DNA of 64,000 nt from JAUUSJ01 sp964439395 (GCA_964439395.1 CAYTNV010000003.1:1-64000), one strand, 5' to 3'. Positions 8,801 through 16,415 are shown, counted from the stretch's first letter. Translations and numbers: made by a program. Notes: generated from the sequence alone by a model not told the origin.

Positions 8801-9809
8801 TTACTTTAATCTTCGTTCTATCTTTTTAGCCCAAGTCTGAATCGGTTGTTCTATACCAACCGTCAGGAGCCATGCAAATATCAGCGCCATGATAAATTTC
8901 ACCAACCATCCTAATATTTGCATCTCAGTTGATTGAGAAAAATCGATAAACAAAGACATTATTGCAAATGGAACATCTGCTCCGAGAAAAAAGGTGAATC
9001 CACAGGTACTAAACTTATTCATCAAACCAACACTTGGTTTTACAAAAAATGCCACCAAGAAGAGAACTATTCCAGCGTTATAGGCAAGCAGATAAGCCAG
9101 AAATTTATCAGCATACGATAGCTTTGTGGATATTAGCAGTCCAACTTCGAATAACAATATCCTGATAATTATTGAACATTGTGGAATACCCCCCGCGTAC
9201 ATCAAAGAGGAAGTCCATACCCAAAAACGCCACCGCAATCAATAGGAAAAATGCTGTTGGGAAAGGTAAACCTGTATTGTATCTCACGATACCTGTAACA
9301 ATTGACAATAGCATCAGAATTGCTATAGTGACTATTTTCATATCAACAGATAAATGTCCTATTCTTACTCTGTCTGTAAACATTCCAATTACGAATATAC
9401 CCACAGCTATAAAAAAGCAAACCTGCATAGGCATCATCTAACTTGCGCCAAGCATCTCTTCAATTCCTATAAATTGATGGAACAAAGTCATATTAGCCAG
9501 CAATGTAACAATTGAAACTGAATTACCTGTATGTAAAATGTTCCTTGACAAAAAGGTCAGGAACAATATTACCCAGTAAACTGGATACATTCGAATCAGG
9601 CGATTAAAGATATACTGCATGCCACTTCTTTTCTTTCTTGCTTCAACGGCCAGATACCCTGAAAGCAGGAAGAATATAACAACTCCTATTCGTCCAAGAA
9701 TAAACTTAATTGTTGCTCCACCCTCTGACTCAAGATGGCTAAAAAAGACCAGTAGGATAGCAAGTCCCCTAAGTGTGCTGATCCAATCCAGCTGTTTTGA
9801 CTTTTCCAT
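8801..9809 (-). pseudogene. Acyltransferase family 3 (membrane O-acyltransferase), nonsense and frameshift
   Basis: Remains of an integral membrane acyltransferase of about 335 residues. The N-terminus MEKSKQLDWISTLRGLAILL with the following FFSHLESEGG is the typical LRG.A...V...H start of family 3 acyltransferases. The frame stops at a TAG (9438-9440) exactly where the next codons ATGATGCCTATG continue the same frame; TGG to TAG is a one-base change. Further on, a G6 run (plus-strand C at 9189-9194) shifts the frame inside DVRGG; one G fewer joins it to IPQCSIIIRILLFEVGLL and the last 130 residues of membrane helices. Two independent lesions make a functional product unlikely without repair. 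Start site GGGAG is good. Confidence 0.85.
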
Positions 9810-9826
9810 TTGCTCTCCCTTATACC

Positions 9827-11533
9827 TTACAAACTCAATTTCTGTTTAACCGCAATCTGGATTTCTTCCAGTCTCTTCTCAGCCTCTGCTTTATCTTCGC
9901 CCTTGATACTGTAATAGATTTTAATTTTCGGTTCAGTACCAGAAGGCCGGACAGCAATCCAAGAGCCATCCTCTAAAATGTACTTGAGTACATTAGAAGT
10001 CGGCAGCGTTCCAAATCCCGGCTCAGCTTCCACGGGTTCGCTATAATCGATAACCTGTGCTGTATGCTCGAATGGAGAATCGCTGTTTCGCAGCTCGCTC
10101 ATCATGGAAGAAATCTTCTCCAGACCATCCTTGCCCTTAAGTGTGAAGCTGTCCAATGCATCTCGGTAGTAGCTGTACTCTGTATAAATCTGATTGATCT
10201 TATCAACCAGCGTCATACCATCGGCTTTTGCCTTCGCCGCCATCTCACAGATCAGCAAAGCACTTACAACTGCATCCTTATCACGGGCGTGTGTACCTGC
10301 AAGATAACCGTAGGATTCTTCGTAACCAAGAACAAAATCATAGTTTTGCTCAGAGTTTCCCTTAATCTTTGCCTGCTCGAACTGTGTGATTTTCTCTCCA
10401 ATAAACTTGAATCCCGTCAATGTGGAGAACACTGTCAGGCCTTTCTTCCGGGCAATTTCTGCACCAAGTTCAGAAGTAACAACCGTTTTAACCACGGCAG
10501 GATGTGCCAGAGAAGTCAAATCCGTATTATCTAGCACAAAGTTCATTAGTAATGCACCGACTTGATTACCAGTCATCAGCTGATATTCACCGTCAGCTAC
10601 TTTAACCGCAATGCCCACACGGTCAGAATCAGGATCAGTTCCAAGTACAATATCGGCATCAGTTCTTTTCGCCTGTGCGATGCCCAACTCCAACGCCCGA
10701 CGATCTTCTGGATTTGGAGAAAAAACTGTTGGAAAGTTCCCATCAGGAACCACCTGATCTGCCACAGCATCTATTTGTGTAAATCCGTCCAAACGCAACG
10801 CCTTTTGAACAGGGACATTGCCTGTACCGTGAAGCGGAGTATATACGACTTTCAAATCAGCTTTTGCAGCCACATCCTTATACCGGCTCTGCTTCATGAC
10901 TGCTGCAACAAAGTTGTCCGTAACATCTGCCATACTGATGAGCGAATCATCCCCAGAAAAATCAATGGTTTGATAATCTGTCACTACATTTACATACTCT
11001 ATTACCTGTTTCGCCTGCCAAGGAACCAGCTGGCAGCCAAACTCGTCATATACTTTATAACCGTTGTATTCCTTCGGATTATGGGAAGCTGTAACAACCA
11101 CACCTGCCAGAGCATTCCAAAATTTTACCGAAAAACTGAGCTGCGGTGTTGGTCTTGCATGTGCATGAAGATAAACACGGATTCCCATACTACTGAGTAC
11201 ATTTGCGGCAGTACGGGAGAAATACTCACTATTGTTTCGTGTATCATATCCAATGACCACACCGCGCTCTTTACAAAGTTCCGGTCCGTAAGTAGCAAGC
11301 AGATACGCACCGAGTCCTTTTGTTGCCTTCCCCACCGTATACTTATTCATACGGTTGGTTCCGACACCCATCACACCGCGCAGACCGCCTGTCCCGAATT
11401 CCAAATCTCTGTAAAAACGATCCTCTATTTCTTTTGCATCTATTTCAGGATCAAGCGCCGATAGTTCTCTCCTCGTTGATTCATCGAAGAACTCATTTGT
11501 TTTCCAGAAGTTGTATAAATTCAAATAATCCAA
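9827..11533 (-). CDS. Phosphoglucomutase/phosphomannomutase
   Basis: 568-residue alpha-D-phosphohexomutase. Four domains are visible: N-terminal GTGGLRGVMGVGTNRMNKYT, the phosphoserine loop VVTASHNPKEYNGYKVY around residue 135, the metal loop DPDSDRVGIAV near residue 300, the sugar-specificity loop GYEESYGY, and the phosphate-binding RPSGTEPKIKIYY at the C-terminus. The length is that of the PgcA-type glucose/mannose phosphomutase of Firmicutes. In this operon it would supply mannose-1-phosphate to ManC, or glucose-1-phosphate to UDP-sugar synthesis. The start appears to be a TTG with GGAGG nine bases upstream. Confidence 0.92.
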   Translation of the reverse strand: MDYLNLYNFWKTNEFFDESTRRELSALDPEIDAKEIEDRFYRDLEFGTGGLRGVMGVGTNRMNKYTVGKATKGLGAYLLATYGPELCKERGVVIGYDTRNNSEYFSRTAANVLSSMGIRVYLHAHARPTPQLSFSVKFWNALAGVVVTASHNPKEYNGYKVYDEFGCQLVPWQAKQVIEYVNVVTDYQTIDFSGDDSLISMADVTDNFVAAVMKQSRYKDVAAKADLKVVYTPLHGTGNVPVQKALRLDGFTQIDAVADQVVPDGNFPTVFSPNPEDRRALELGIAQAKRTDADIVLGTDPDSDRVGIAVKVADGEYQLMTGNQVGALLMNFVLDNTDLTSLAHPAVVKTVVTSELGAEIARKKGLTVFSTLTGFKFIGEKITQFEQAKIKGNSEQNYDFVLGYEESYGYLAGTHARDKDAVVSALLICEMAAKAKADGMTLVDKINQIYTEYSYYRDALDSFTLKGKDGLEKISSMMSELRNSDSPFEHTAQVIDYSEPVEAEPGFGTLPTSNVLKYILEDGSWIAVRPSGTEPKIKIYYSIKGEDKAEAEKRLEEIQIAVKQKLSL

Positions 11534-11607
11534 TTTTATTTTCCTCCGTCATTTTTCAGAAGCATAAAATCTATCTCAAATGCTATAGATATCATTCGCA
11601 ATGATAT

Positions 11608-11807
11608 TCACAGCAGAGAAACGTCTATCTCAATATCCAGTGAAATCACTTCCAAATGCCTTTTGCCTCATTTAAAGTAGAAATATTTTTTTCGCAGTTC
11701 TCAAAAAACCGCATAAATCAAGGCTTTCTGCGTGTTGTCCCTATTATTTCACCAGCCCCGGTTCCTGCCACAGCAATCTTTAAATCTTCAAACTTTCTCA
11801 TAATCAT
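11608..11807 (-). pseudogene. Remnant of a UDP-glucose 6-dehydrogenase gene
   Basis: A good ribosome site (GGAGAGGAG) and ATG at 11807 start MIMRKFEDLKIAVAGTGAGE, in which DLKIAVAGTG is the N-terminal Rossmann start of UDP-glucose/GDP-mannose dehydrogenases. The match then breaks off and a stop follows. Further down, in another frame, HLEVISLDIEIDVSLL resembles the next dehydrogenase segment (EVVALDI..). The rest is gone. The intact gene would have made UDP-glucuronate, the substrate of the epimerase encoded immediately upstream, so its loss breaks a natural pair. Identification rests on short motifs. Confidence 0.5.
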
Positions 11808-11879
11808 TTTTCTCCTCTCCCACTCTGTGGGCATCCAACTCTTGTGGGGTATTAATGCCGCTTTATCCGCAGGAAATAC

Positions 11880-12944
11880 TTACATGTAAAATGCCTTATA
11901 CCACTCGGCAAACTTACGCAACCCCTCTCTCAAACTGGTGCTTGGCTTAAATCCGAAATCTGCCTCCAATGCGCTTGTGTCTGCGTAAGTCATAGGCACA
12001 TCACCAGGCTGCATCGGTACCAGCTCCTTGTGTGCATCGAAGTCGTAATCTTCCAGCAGCACACCGGCACGAACAAGCTCCTCGCTCAATATCTGCACAA
12101 AGTCCAGCAGATTTTCTGGGCTATTATTTCCAATGTTATAAACCTTGTACGGCGGCAGCGGCAGTCCATCTTCGCCAGTCACCTTATCCGGTGCTTTCTT
12201 CATAACCCGGATGACACCTTCCACAATGTCATCCACATAGGTGAAGTCACGCTTGCAATTACCATAGTTAAATATCTGGATTGTCTTGCCTTCACGCAGC
12301 TTATTCGTGAAGCCAAAGTACGCCATATCCGGCCGTCCTGCAGGACCATAAACCGTAAAGAATCGAAGTCCCGTTGACGGAATATTGTAGAGTTTGGAAT
12401 AGGCGTGAGCCAGTAGTTCATTGCTCTTTTTGGTAGCCGCATAAAGACTTACCGGGTTATCCACCTTATCATCCGTAGAATATGGAACCTTCTTATTGGA
12501 GCCGTACACACTGGAGGAGCTTGCATAGACCAGATGCTCCACACCAGTCTGACCATCGTCATAAGAATGACGGCAGGCTTCGAGGATGTTGTAAAAGCCG
12601 ATCAGGTTACTCTCTATGTACGCATCCGGATTCGTAATGGAATACCGGACACCAGCCTGTGCCGCTAGATTAACCACTACCTGCGGCTTGTACTTTTCAA
12701 AGATTTCTGTAATCAGAGTCTTATCAGCAACGCTGCCCTTAACAAAAGTAAATGAAGAATTTCCAGATAGTTCTTCTAATCTTGCGTTCTTCAGTCTCAC
12801 ATCATAGTAGTCATTCATATTGTCAATGCCGATGACGGCTACATTTTCCACATCAGCATAGAGACGCTTAACCAGATTACTGCCAATAAAGCTGGCTGCA
12901 CCTGTAACTAATATTATTTTGCCTTTTAAATCCACATAGCTCAT
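11880..12944 (-). CDS. UDP-glucuronate 4-epimerase-like NAD-dependent epimerase
   Basis: 354-residue extended short-chain dehydrogenase/reductase, closest in motif to UDP-glucuronate 4-epimerases, which make UDP-galacturonate. Visible features are the dinucleotide-binding loop at residues 14-21 (TGAASFIG, where the middle Gly is Ser), DNMNDYYDVRLKNARL, YASSSSVYG, the catalytic SLYAATKKSNE (Tyr-x3-Lys) and FTVYGPAGRPDMA. It is the first sugar gene after loaP, about 930 bp downstream of it. Start ATG has GGGAG nine bases upstream. Since the local UDP-glucose dehydrogenase is only a remnant, its substrate would have to come from elsewhere in the genome. Confidence 0.88.
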   Translation of the reverse strand: MSYVDLKGKIILVTGAASFIGSNLVKRLYADVENVAVIGIDNMNDYYDVRLKNARLEELSGNSSFTFVKGSVADKTLITEIFEKYKPQVVVNLAAQAGVRYSITNPDAYIESNLIGFYNILEACRHSYDDGQTGVEHLVYASSSSVYGSNKKVPYSTDDKVDNPVSLYAATKKSNELLAHAYSKLYNIPSTGLRFFTVYGPAGRPDMAYFGFTNKLREGKTIQIFNYGNCKRDFTYVDDIVEGVIRVMKKAPDKVTGEDGLPLPPYKVYNIGNNSPENLLDFVQILSEELVRAGVLLEDYDFDAHKELVPMQPGDVPMTYADTSALEADFGFKPSTSLREGLRKFAEWYKAFYM

Positions 12945-13543
12945 TATTTAGTGCTCCCTTATTTGTTAAAATCAAATTTATATTCCAAACACTGTGTTTA
13001 TCAGCTGGATGCTGTCCACAGTAGTGAATCTCCTATAATCTACTTATCCTACCCATCAGCACATTATCGGCGCCTACCCTAAATCTTTTAGTAAGTCGCT
13101 CTTCACCAATTTATCAGCTAACTATCCGTCTCCACCCAAAACGCCTATCTTAATATCTAGCGAAATCCCACACAAAAATGCTCATAACTCCCCAATAACT
13201 AAGCCCGTTTTCCCCACTTTTGACTTTCGGGTAAACCCATTCAAAGTTCTCTATTTTATTGAGAAAAGCTGGCCATTTTGAGTGCAAAATCTGTCCCAAT
13301 AAACTATTTTTGGTAAACCAGCATTATATCTGCAATTTGCATTTTTACATGAAATATACGGAGTTACTGAACTGAAACGCATCGGATAAAGCTGTTTTCT
13401 GTACTGATAAACTTCGTACATTTAATTCAAAGAAAGCATTGATTTTAGCCTGTTTTATTGGTTATATCGCACAATTTCTTATCATTTTCAGCTGTCACAG
13501 ACCACGCTGTGAGCATCTCAGAAATGTTCATTCACTCTCAATT

Positions 13544-13775
13544 TCATGTGGTTATGTACTTATCAGCACTCATTGACCTCTACCCGAAACCTAATTTTTA
13601 CACTAATTTTGCACATTACTTTCATGTAAAAATAGCCTTAAAACAGGTTCCAATCGGTTTCATATTGCACCGAAAGGCTCTCATATCCACCTCGAAACTG
13701 CCCTATATTCATGTGATAATGAATTTATCAGCATTCGTTGACCTCTACCCGGAACCCGTATTTTTCACCCTATTT
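13544..13775. repeat. Direct repeat pair in the EPS leader
   Basis: Copy 1 at about 13544-13610 and copy 2 at 13709-13775, offset 165 bp, roughly 80% identical. Both contain TTATCAGCAYTCRTTGACCT followed by CTACCCG. A weaker third copy seems to start near 13109. They lie in the leader transcribed from loaP into the EPS genes. Confidence 0.7.
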
Positions 13776-13846
13776 TCGGATGATTTTTCTTGTCCAGATT
13801 CCATCACTGAAAATTAAGCCCAGACATAAATAAAAGTTATAATAAC

Positions 13847-13861
13847 AACAGCCCCGCTGCT
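13847..13861 (-). terminator. Weak hairpin after loaP
   Basis: Reading leftward, AGCAGC-GGG-GCTGTT forms a 6 bp stem followed by GTTATTATAACTTTT. It lies immediately downstream of the loaP stop and could be a leaky terminator that LoaP overrides. The stem has a G-U pair and the T tract is broken, so confidence is low. Confidence 0.35.
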
Positions 13862-13879
13862 ATAATCCCCTTGCTTTCT

Positions 13880-14419
13880 CTATGCTTCCTTCACCATTTG
13901 CTCATACTCGCTCTCTGAAAGTCTTGCCTTCACCTCAAGCCCAACGCAAATTTTCCTCTCCTGTCCAAAGAGAGAAATTTCCATTTCAGCCAATCGATTA
14001 TGTCGGTCAATCCGTTTTATTTTTTTAGAGAAGTTTTTAAGTGCGCCATCGATGACTTTTAATTCTCCATCGATAATATATCCTGTAGAAAACCGTACAA
14101 TCTTCTCCTCACCTAAAAATTGGCGCAAAAAGCCCTCCTCTTCTTCTTCAATCGGATAAAATCCGCCTCCAATACAGACAGGCTTTACACTCTGAAAAAG
14201 TTGTAAGCGTTTTTCCAGGACATCTGGGCAATCGGACTCCACAAAGAGATACCCTGAAAATAACGGTTTTACCTCTTTTTGGCGCACTCCCTTGACTTTT
14301 TTTAGCCAAACGTACTTTGGCACAAAGATTTGACTTGCTTCTTTTCCTAAAAAAGCCTTTTTACACCTTTCACATAGGGTATCTTCTCTTCCAGCAACGA
14401 CTTGTAATACATACCACAT
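13880..14419 (-). CDS. loaP: LoaP-type NusG paralogue, processive antiterminator
   Basis: 179-residue specialised NusG. The NGN domain starts MWYVLQVVAGREDTLCERCK and includes QIFVPKYVWLKKVKG and VKPLFSGYLFVES, the GYLFV strand that contacts RNA polymerase. The KOW domain is near residues 125-170 (LKVIDGALKNFSKKIKRIDR then RLAEMEISLFG). Paralogues of this kind (LoaP in Firmicutes, UpxY in Bacteroides) load onto polymerase at one operon and allow it to pass terminators in long polysaccharide or antibiotic clusters. Here it heads a 13 kb EPS operon. I chose the ATG at 14419 with GAGGACTAGT before it, over a GTG at 14431. Expression would depend on the invertible promoter upstream. Confidence 0.9.
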   Translation of the reverse strand: MWYVLQVVAGREDTLCERCKKAFLGKEASQIFVPKYVWLKKVKGVRQKEVKPLFSGYLFVESDCPDVLEKRLQLFQSVKPVCIGGGFYPIEEEEEGFLRQFLGEEKIVRFSTGYIIDGELKVIDGALKNFSKKIKRIDRHNRLAEMEISLFGQERKICVGLEVKARLSESEYEQMVKEA

Positions 14420-14457
14420 ACTAGTCCTCACTTATATATTTACTAAAATTTATTGTT

Positions 14458-14574
14458 TTGCTATTGTTCTCTCGCAAAATGACTAGTCTTGACTTTCCAT
14501 CTTACCTTGATTGGACACAATAAAATCTCATTCTATATCATTTATCTAAGGAAATGCGTATCGAACAATAGCAA
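14458..14574. repeat. 12 bp inverted repeat in the loaP 5' untranslated region
   Basis: TTGCTATTGTTC at 14458-14469 and its perfect complement GAACAATAGCAA at 14563-14574, 93 bp apart, between the invertible segment and loaP. A leftward transcript could fold into a long-range stem. Function unknown. Confidence 0.65.
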
Positions 14575-14638
14575 GCATATGTGATGACCACATAATAAGA
14601 ATTATGTGGTAGGATGACTCAAGACCGCATTTTTACGC

Positions 14639-14663
14639 AAAAAAATAAGACCCTAAGCGGTCT
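14639..14663 (-). terminator. Leftward terminator inside the invertible segment
   Basis: Reading leftward: AGACC, loop GCTTAG, GGTCT (14648-14663), then TATTTTTTT (14639-14647). A short stem with a strong T tract. In the present orientation it would stop transcription coming from the recombinase side before loaP; after inversion it would face the other way. Confidence 0.5.
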
Positions 14664-14754
14664 ATCAAAGTCAAAATAAATAAATTTTGAATATGTATGA
14701 TTAAAATATAATCTGGTTTGCATACATTTTTTTATTATTTTTTTAGAAATAGGC

Positions 14755-14783
14755 TTGCATTTTCATATTAATAGTGCTAGAAT
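14755..14783 (+). promoter_or_regulatory. Sigma-A-type promoter inside the invertible segment, facing right
   Basis: TTGCAT (14755-14760), 17 bp, TAGAAT (14778-14783), with TGC just before the -10 (extended -10). A T-rich tract precedes the -35. I found no comparable leftward promoter in the segment, so loaP should be silent in this orientation. After inversion the -10 would fall near 14630, roughly 210 bp before the loaP start codon. Confidence 0.7.
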
Positions 14784-14915
14784 AGGAAAACGTAAGAGTT
14801 GTACCACATAATTCTTATTATGTCGTATATAGAAATGTATGAAATTACAATTTTTATATTACATAAATTTATTTTAAATATTTTTCATAATATCATTATC
14901 ATATACGAAAGGATT

Positions 14916-14959
14916 TTGAATTTTAGCCAGGAGCTAATTCAAAGTCTTATTTTATTTTA
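14916..14959 (+). terminator. Terminator-like hairpin between the invertible segment and the recombinase
   Basis: TTGAATTTTAGC pairs with GCTAATTCAA (two unpaired T) around loop CAGGA, followed rightward by TCTTATTTTATTTT. It could stop transcripts from the right-facing promoter before they run antisense into the recombinase gene. Confidence 0.5.
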
Positions 14960-14973
14960 GAGAAAAATTTTAT

Positions 14974-15837
14974 CTAACAAATACTTCTCACTCCTATCAC
15001 CATACGCATTGTATTCAGTACTCGCCGATGTTCTATTCCAGTCGACTTAATATAAATCCTCGTCGTCTCTATATTATGATGCCCAAGCACATCTGCAAGC
15101 TTTGCGATATCTTTTTTTATTTGATAGAACTCTCTCGCAAAGAGATGTCTTAAATTATGAGGAAACACTTTTCCTGCTTCTACCCTTGCTTTTTTACAGA
15201 GTGTCTTCATTTCTCTCCAAATATTACTCCGATCCATTGGTCTTCCCGCCTTCGTTCGAAAAATGTATCCACATGAAATCTTCTGCTCCCTTCCATACTG
15301 TCTTAACATCTTTTGTAACTTCTCTGGATAAAAGATTGTCCTTCTTTTTCCCTTATTATAGACGCTAACCTTTCCTTTTTTTAGAGATTCTACTGTAATA
15401 AAACATAACTCACTAATTCGAATTCCTGTACTTGCGATTGTCTGCATAATTAAGGATAATCGCTTCTGCCCCTTTTCATTCGCAGTCAATATTAGCTTCT
15501 TATATTCCTCTTTTGTTAAATACGTATTTTCTGACTCATAAAACTCTTTTTGCCTTTTTAGTAATTTCACCTTTGCATCTTTCCACCCCATACTATCACA
15601 AAAATGGTTTGCTGCTGCCAAATACGTATTAATACTACTAATTTCATACTCTCCACAGATTTGCAGCTGTTCTTTAAACTGAATCATATTTTCTTTGCTG
15701 ACAGGTCGTCCCGCTAAATATTCTTCTAACTTTTTTATATCTCGCATATATTTTTCTATCGTATTCTCCTTTTTTTCTTCCCTATATAATTCTCTCCTAA
15801 ACATCTCGATTCTTTTTTTATTAATAATACGTTTCAT
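14974..15837 (-). CDS. Tyrosine recombinase, likely inverts the adjacent promoter segment
   Basis: 287-residue phage-integrase/XerC-D-type recombinase. An N-terminal SAM-like core-binding domain (residues 10-95, RREEKKENTIEKYMRDIKKL region) precedes the catalytic domain. Catalytic residues are all present: Arg in STGIRISELCF, the beta-hairpin Lys in NKGKRRTIFYP, HxxR in FPHNLRHLF, His in DVLGHHNIETT and Tyr in TRIYIKS. It makes site-specific DNA exchanges. No phage genes are nearby, and the gene sits beside a pair of 25 bp inverted repeats with Xer-like dyads, so a promoter-inverting role is the best reading. It is transcribed leftward, toward the invertible segment. Confidence 0.9.
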   Translation of the reverse strand: MKRIINKKRIEMFRRELYREEKKENTIEKYMRDIKKLEEYLAGRPVSKENMIQFKEQLQICGEYEISSINTYLAAANHFCDSMGWKDAKVKLLKRQKEFYESENTYLTKEEYKKLILTANEKGQKRLSLIMQTIASTGIRISELCFITVESLKKGKVSVYNKGKRRTIFYPEKLQKMLRQYGREQKISCGYIFRTKAGRPMDRSNIWREMKTLCKKARVEAGKVFPHNLRHLFAREFYQIKKDIAKLADVLGHHNIETTRIYIKSTGIEHRRVLNTMRMVIGVRSIC

Positions 15838-15917
15838 TTTACTCCCTTTCTTTTTTTCATTTTAATCCAACAAGTCCTCTCTTCAAAGATACGAAATACT
15901 AGATAATAGCTAGAGGA

Positions 15918-15945
15918 TTTTTACTTACTCTAAATCTTATGTCAA
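15918..15945 (-). promoter_or_regulatory. Possible promoter of the recombinase gene
   Basis: Reading leftward: TTGACA (15940-15945), 16 bp, TAAAAA (15918-15923), about 80 bp before the recombinase start. The -35 is perfect; the -10 is weaker. It lies outside the inverted repeats, so recombinase expression need not depend on segment orientation. Confidence 0.5.
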
Positions 15946-16368
15946 TATTCCACCATATATGAAAATCAGATTATTCTATACTCAATAAAATATATGGAAT
16001 ATTCTCTTTCTTTTATAAGTAATAATAAAATAAATTTATACAATTCATTAAATTATTCCAAAAGAAAAAGAGGCCATTATCTTCATTTTAATTTGAAGAT
16101 AATTACCTCTTACCATCTGCTAAATCAGACTTTACTATATTTTATTTTTTATCTCTTTAAATTTTTAAATAAGTATTTCACTCATATATTTTAAAATAAT
16201 ATCTACTATTTCCAATCTTTCCATTAATATTTTTCTACCAAAAAATACGCAAAGTCCTTCCTTAAACTTTTCTTCCCTGAATAGAAAAATAAATATACTT
16301 TCTATTATTTTATTTATATTTTACCATAGACAATGATTTCAACTATAGTTTTCTAAATTTTTCTCATC
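15946..16368. other. AT-rich intergenic region
   Basis: Apart from the hairpin at 16068-16111, I see no gene or clear regulatory element here. Composition is very AT-rich with T-rich and A-rich tracts. Confidence 0.5.
16068..16111 (-). terminator. Strong hairpin, second terminator below yajC
   Basis: AAGAGG..ATTATCTTCA (16068-16085) pairs with TGAAGATAAT..CCTCTT (16094-16111), a stem of about 16 bp with a small internal loop. Leftward it is followed by TTTTTCTTTT. It insulates the EPS/recombinase region from the core operon. Confidence 0.6.
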
Positions 16369-16396
16369 AAAAAAAGAGCCAACACATCGTGCTGAC
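16369..16396 (-). terminator. Terminator of the tgt-yajC unit
   Basis: Leftward: GTCAGCAC, loop GAT, GTGTTGGC, then TCTTTTTTT. An 8 bp stem with G-U pairs and a good T tract just after the yajC stop. Confidence 0.75.
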
Positions 16397-16415
16397 CCAT
16401 TTTCTTTTAAGTTGT

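Larger units (their letters stand above)
12945..13879 (-). other. Long non-coding leader between loaP and the EPS genes
   Basis: 935 bp without a convincing gene on either strand. It holds two good direct repeats (13544-13610, 13709-13775), a weak hairpin plus T-rich stretch just after the loaP stop (13847-13861), and scattered copies of TTATCAGC (for example near 13000, 13110, 13560, 13727). Around 13141-13180 a stretch similar to the dehydrogenase remnant at 11620 suggests some of this is decayed coding DNA. LoaP-family antiterminators act on transcripts with structured leaders, so an RNA target may lie here; that is inference. Confidence 0.5.
14587..14826. other. Invertible promoter segment bounded by 25 bp inverted repeats
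   Basis: Left repeat 14587-14611 and right repeat 14802-14826 are inverted copies matching at 24 of 25 bases, sharing the core ACATAATAAGAATTATGTGG. Each repeat is itself a dyad: 9-base arms (ACCACATAA/TTATGTGGT) around an asymmetric 6-base centre TAAGAA, the layout of a tyrosine-recombinase core site. The 190 bp between them carry an outward promoter and a one-way terminator. A tyrosine recombinase gene lies 147 bp to the right and loaP plus the EPS operon to the left. In this sequence the promoter points right, away from loaP, so this copy is read as OFF. Repeats are seen directly; inversion is inference. Confidence 0.85.

Noticed and set aside
1153..9194. Off-by-one G runs considered as pure sequencing error
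   Set aside because: Kept as a real alternative rather than dismissed. Biased clustering in one operon and one enzyme class, plus an unrelated nonsense change, favour biology, but raw reads are needed.
10562..11464. Open frame of 300 codons opposite the phosphohexomutase
   Set aside because: Shadow of a clear, complete mutase gene; composition rich in Cys, His and Ile is typical of antisense reading.
13458..13817. Rightward open frame of 119 codons in the EPS leader with two similar peptide segments
   Set aside because: The internal similarity comes from the DNA direct repeats. There is no ribosome site, no recognisable domain, and it runs against the operon.
14587..14611. Left inverted repeat considered as a simple terminator, since it is itself a palindrome
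   Set aside because: No T tract follows, and an inverted near-identical copy lies 215 bp away beside a recombinase gene, which a terminator would not explain.
14974..15837. Recombinase as a sign of an integrated phage or conjugative element
   Set aside because: No phage, relaxase or excision genes and no tRNA attachment site nearby; the paired inverted repeats give a better explanation.
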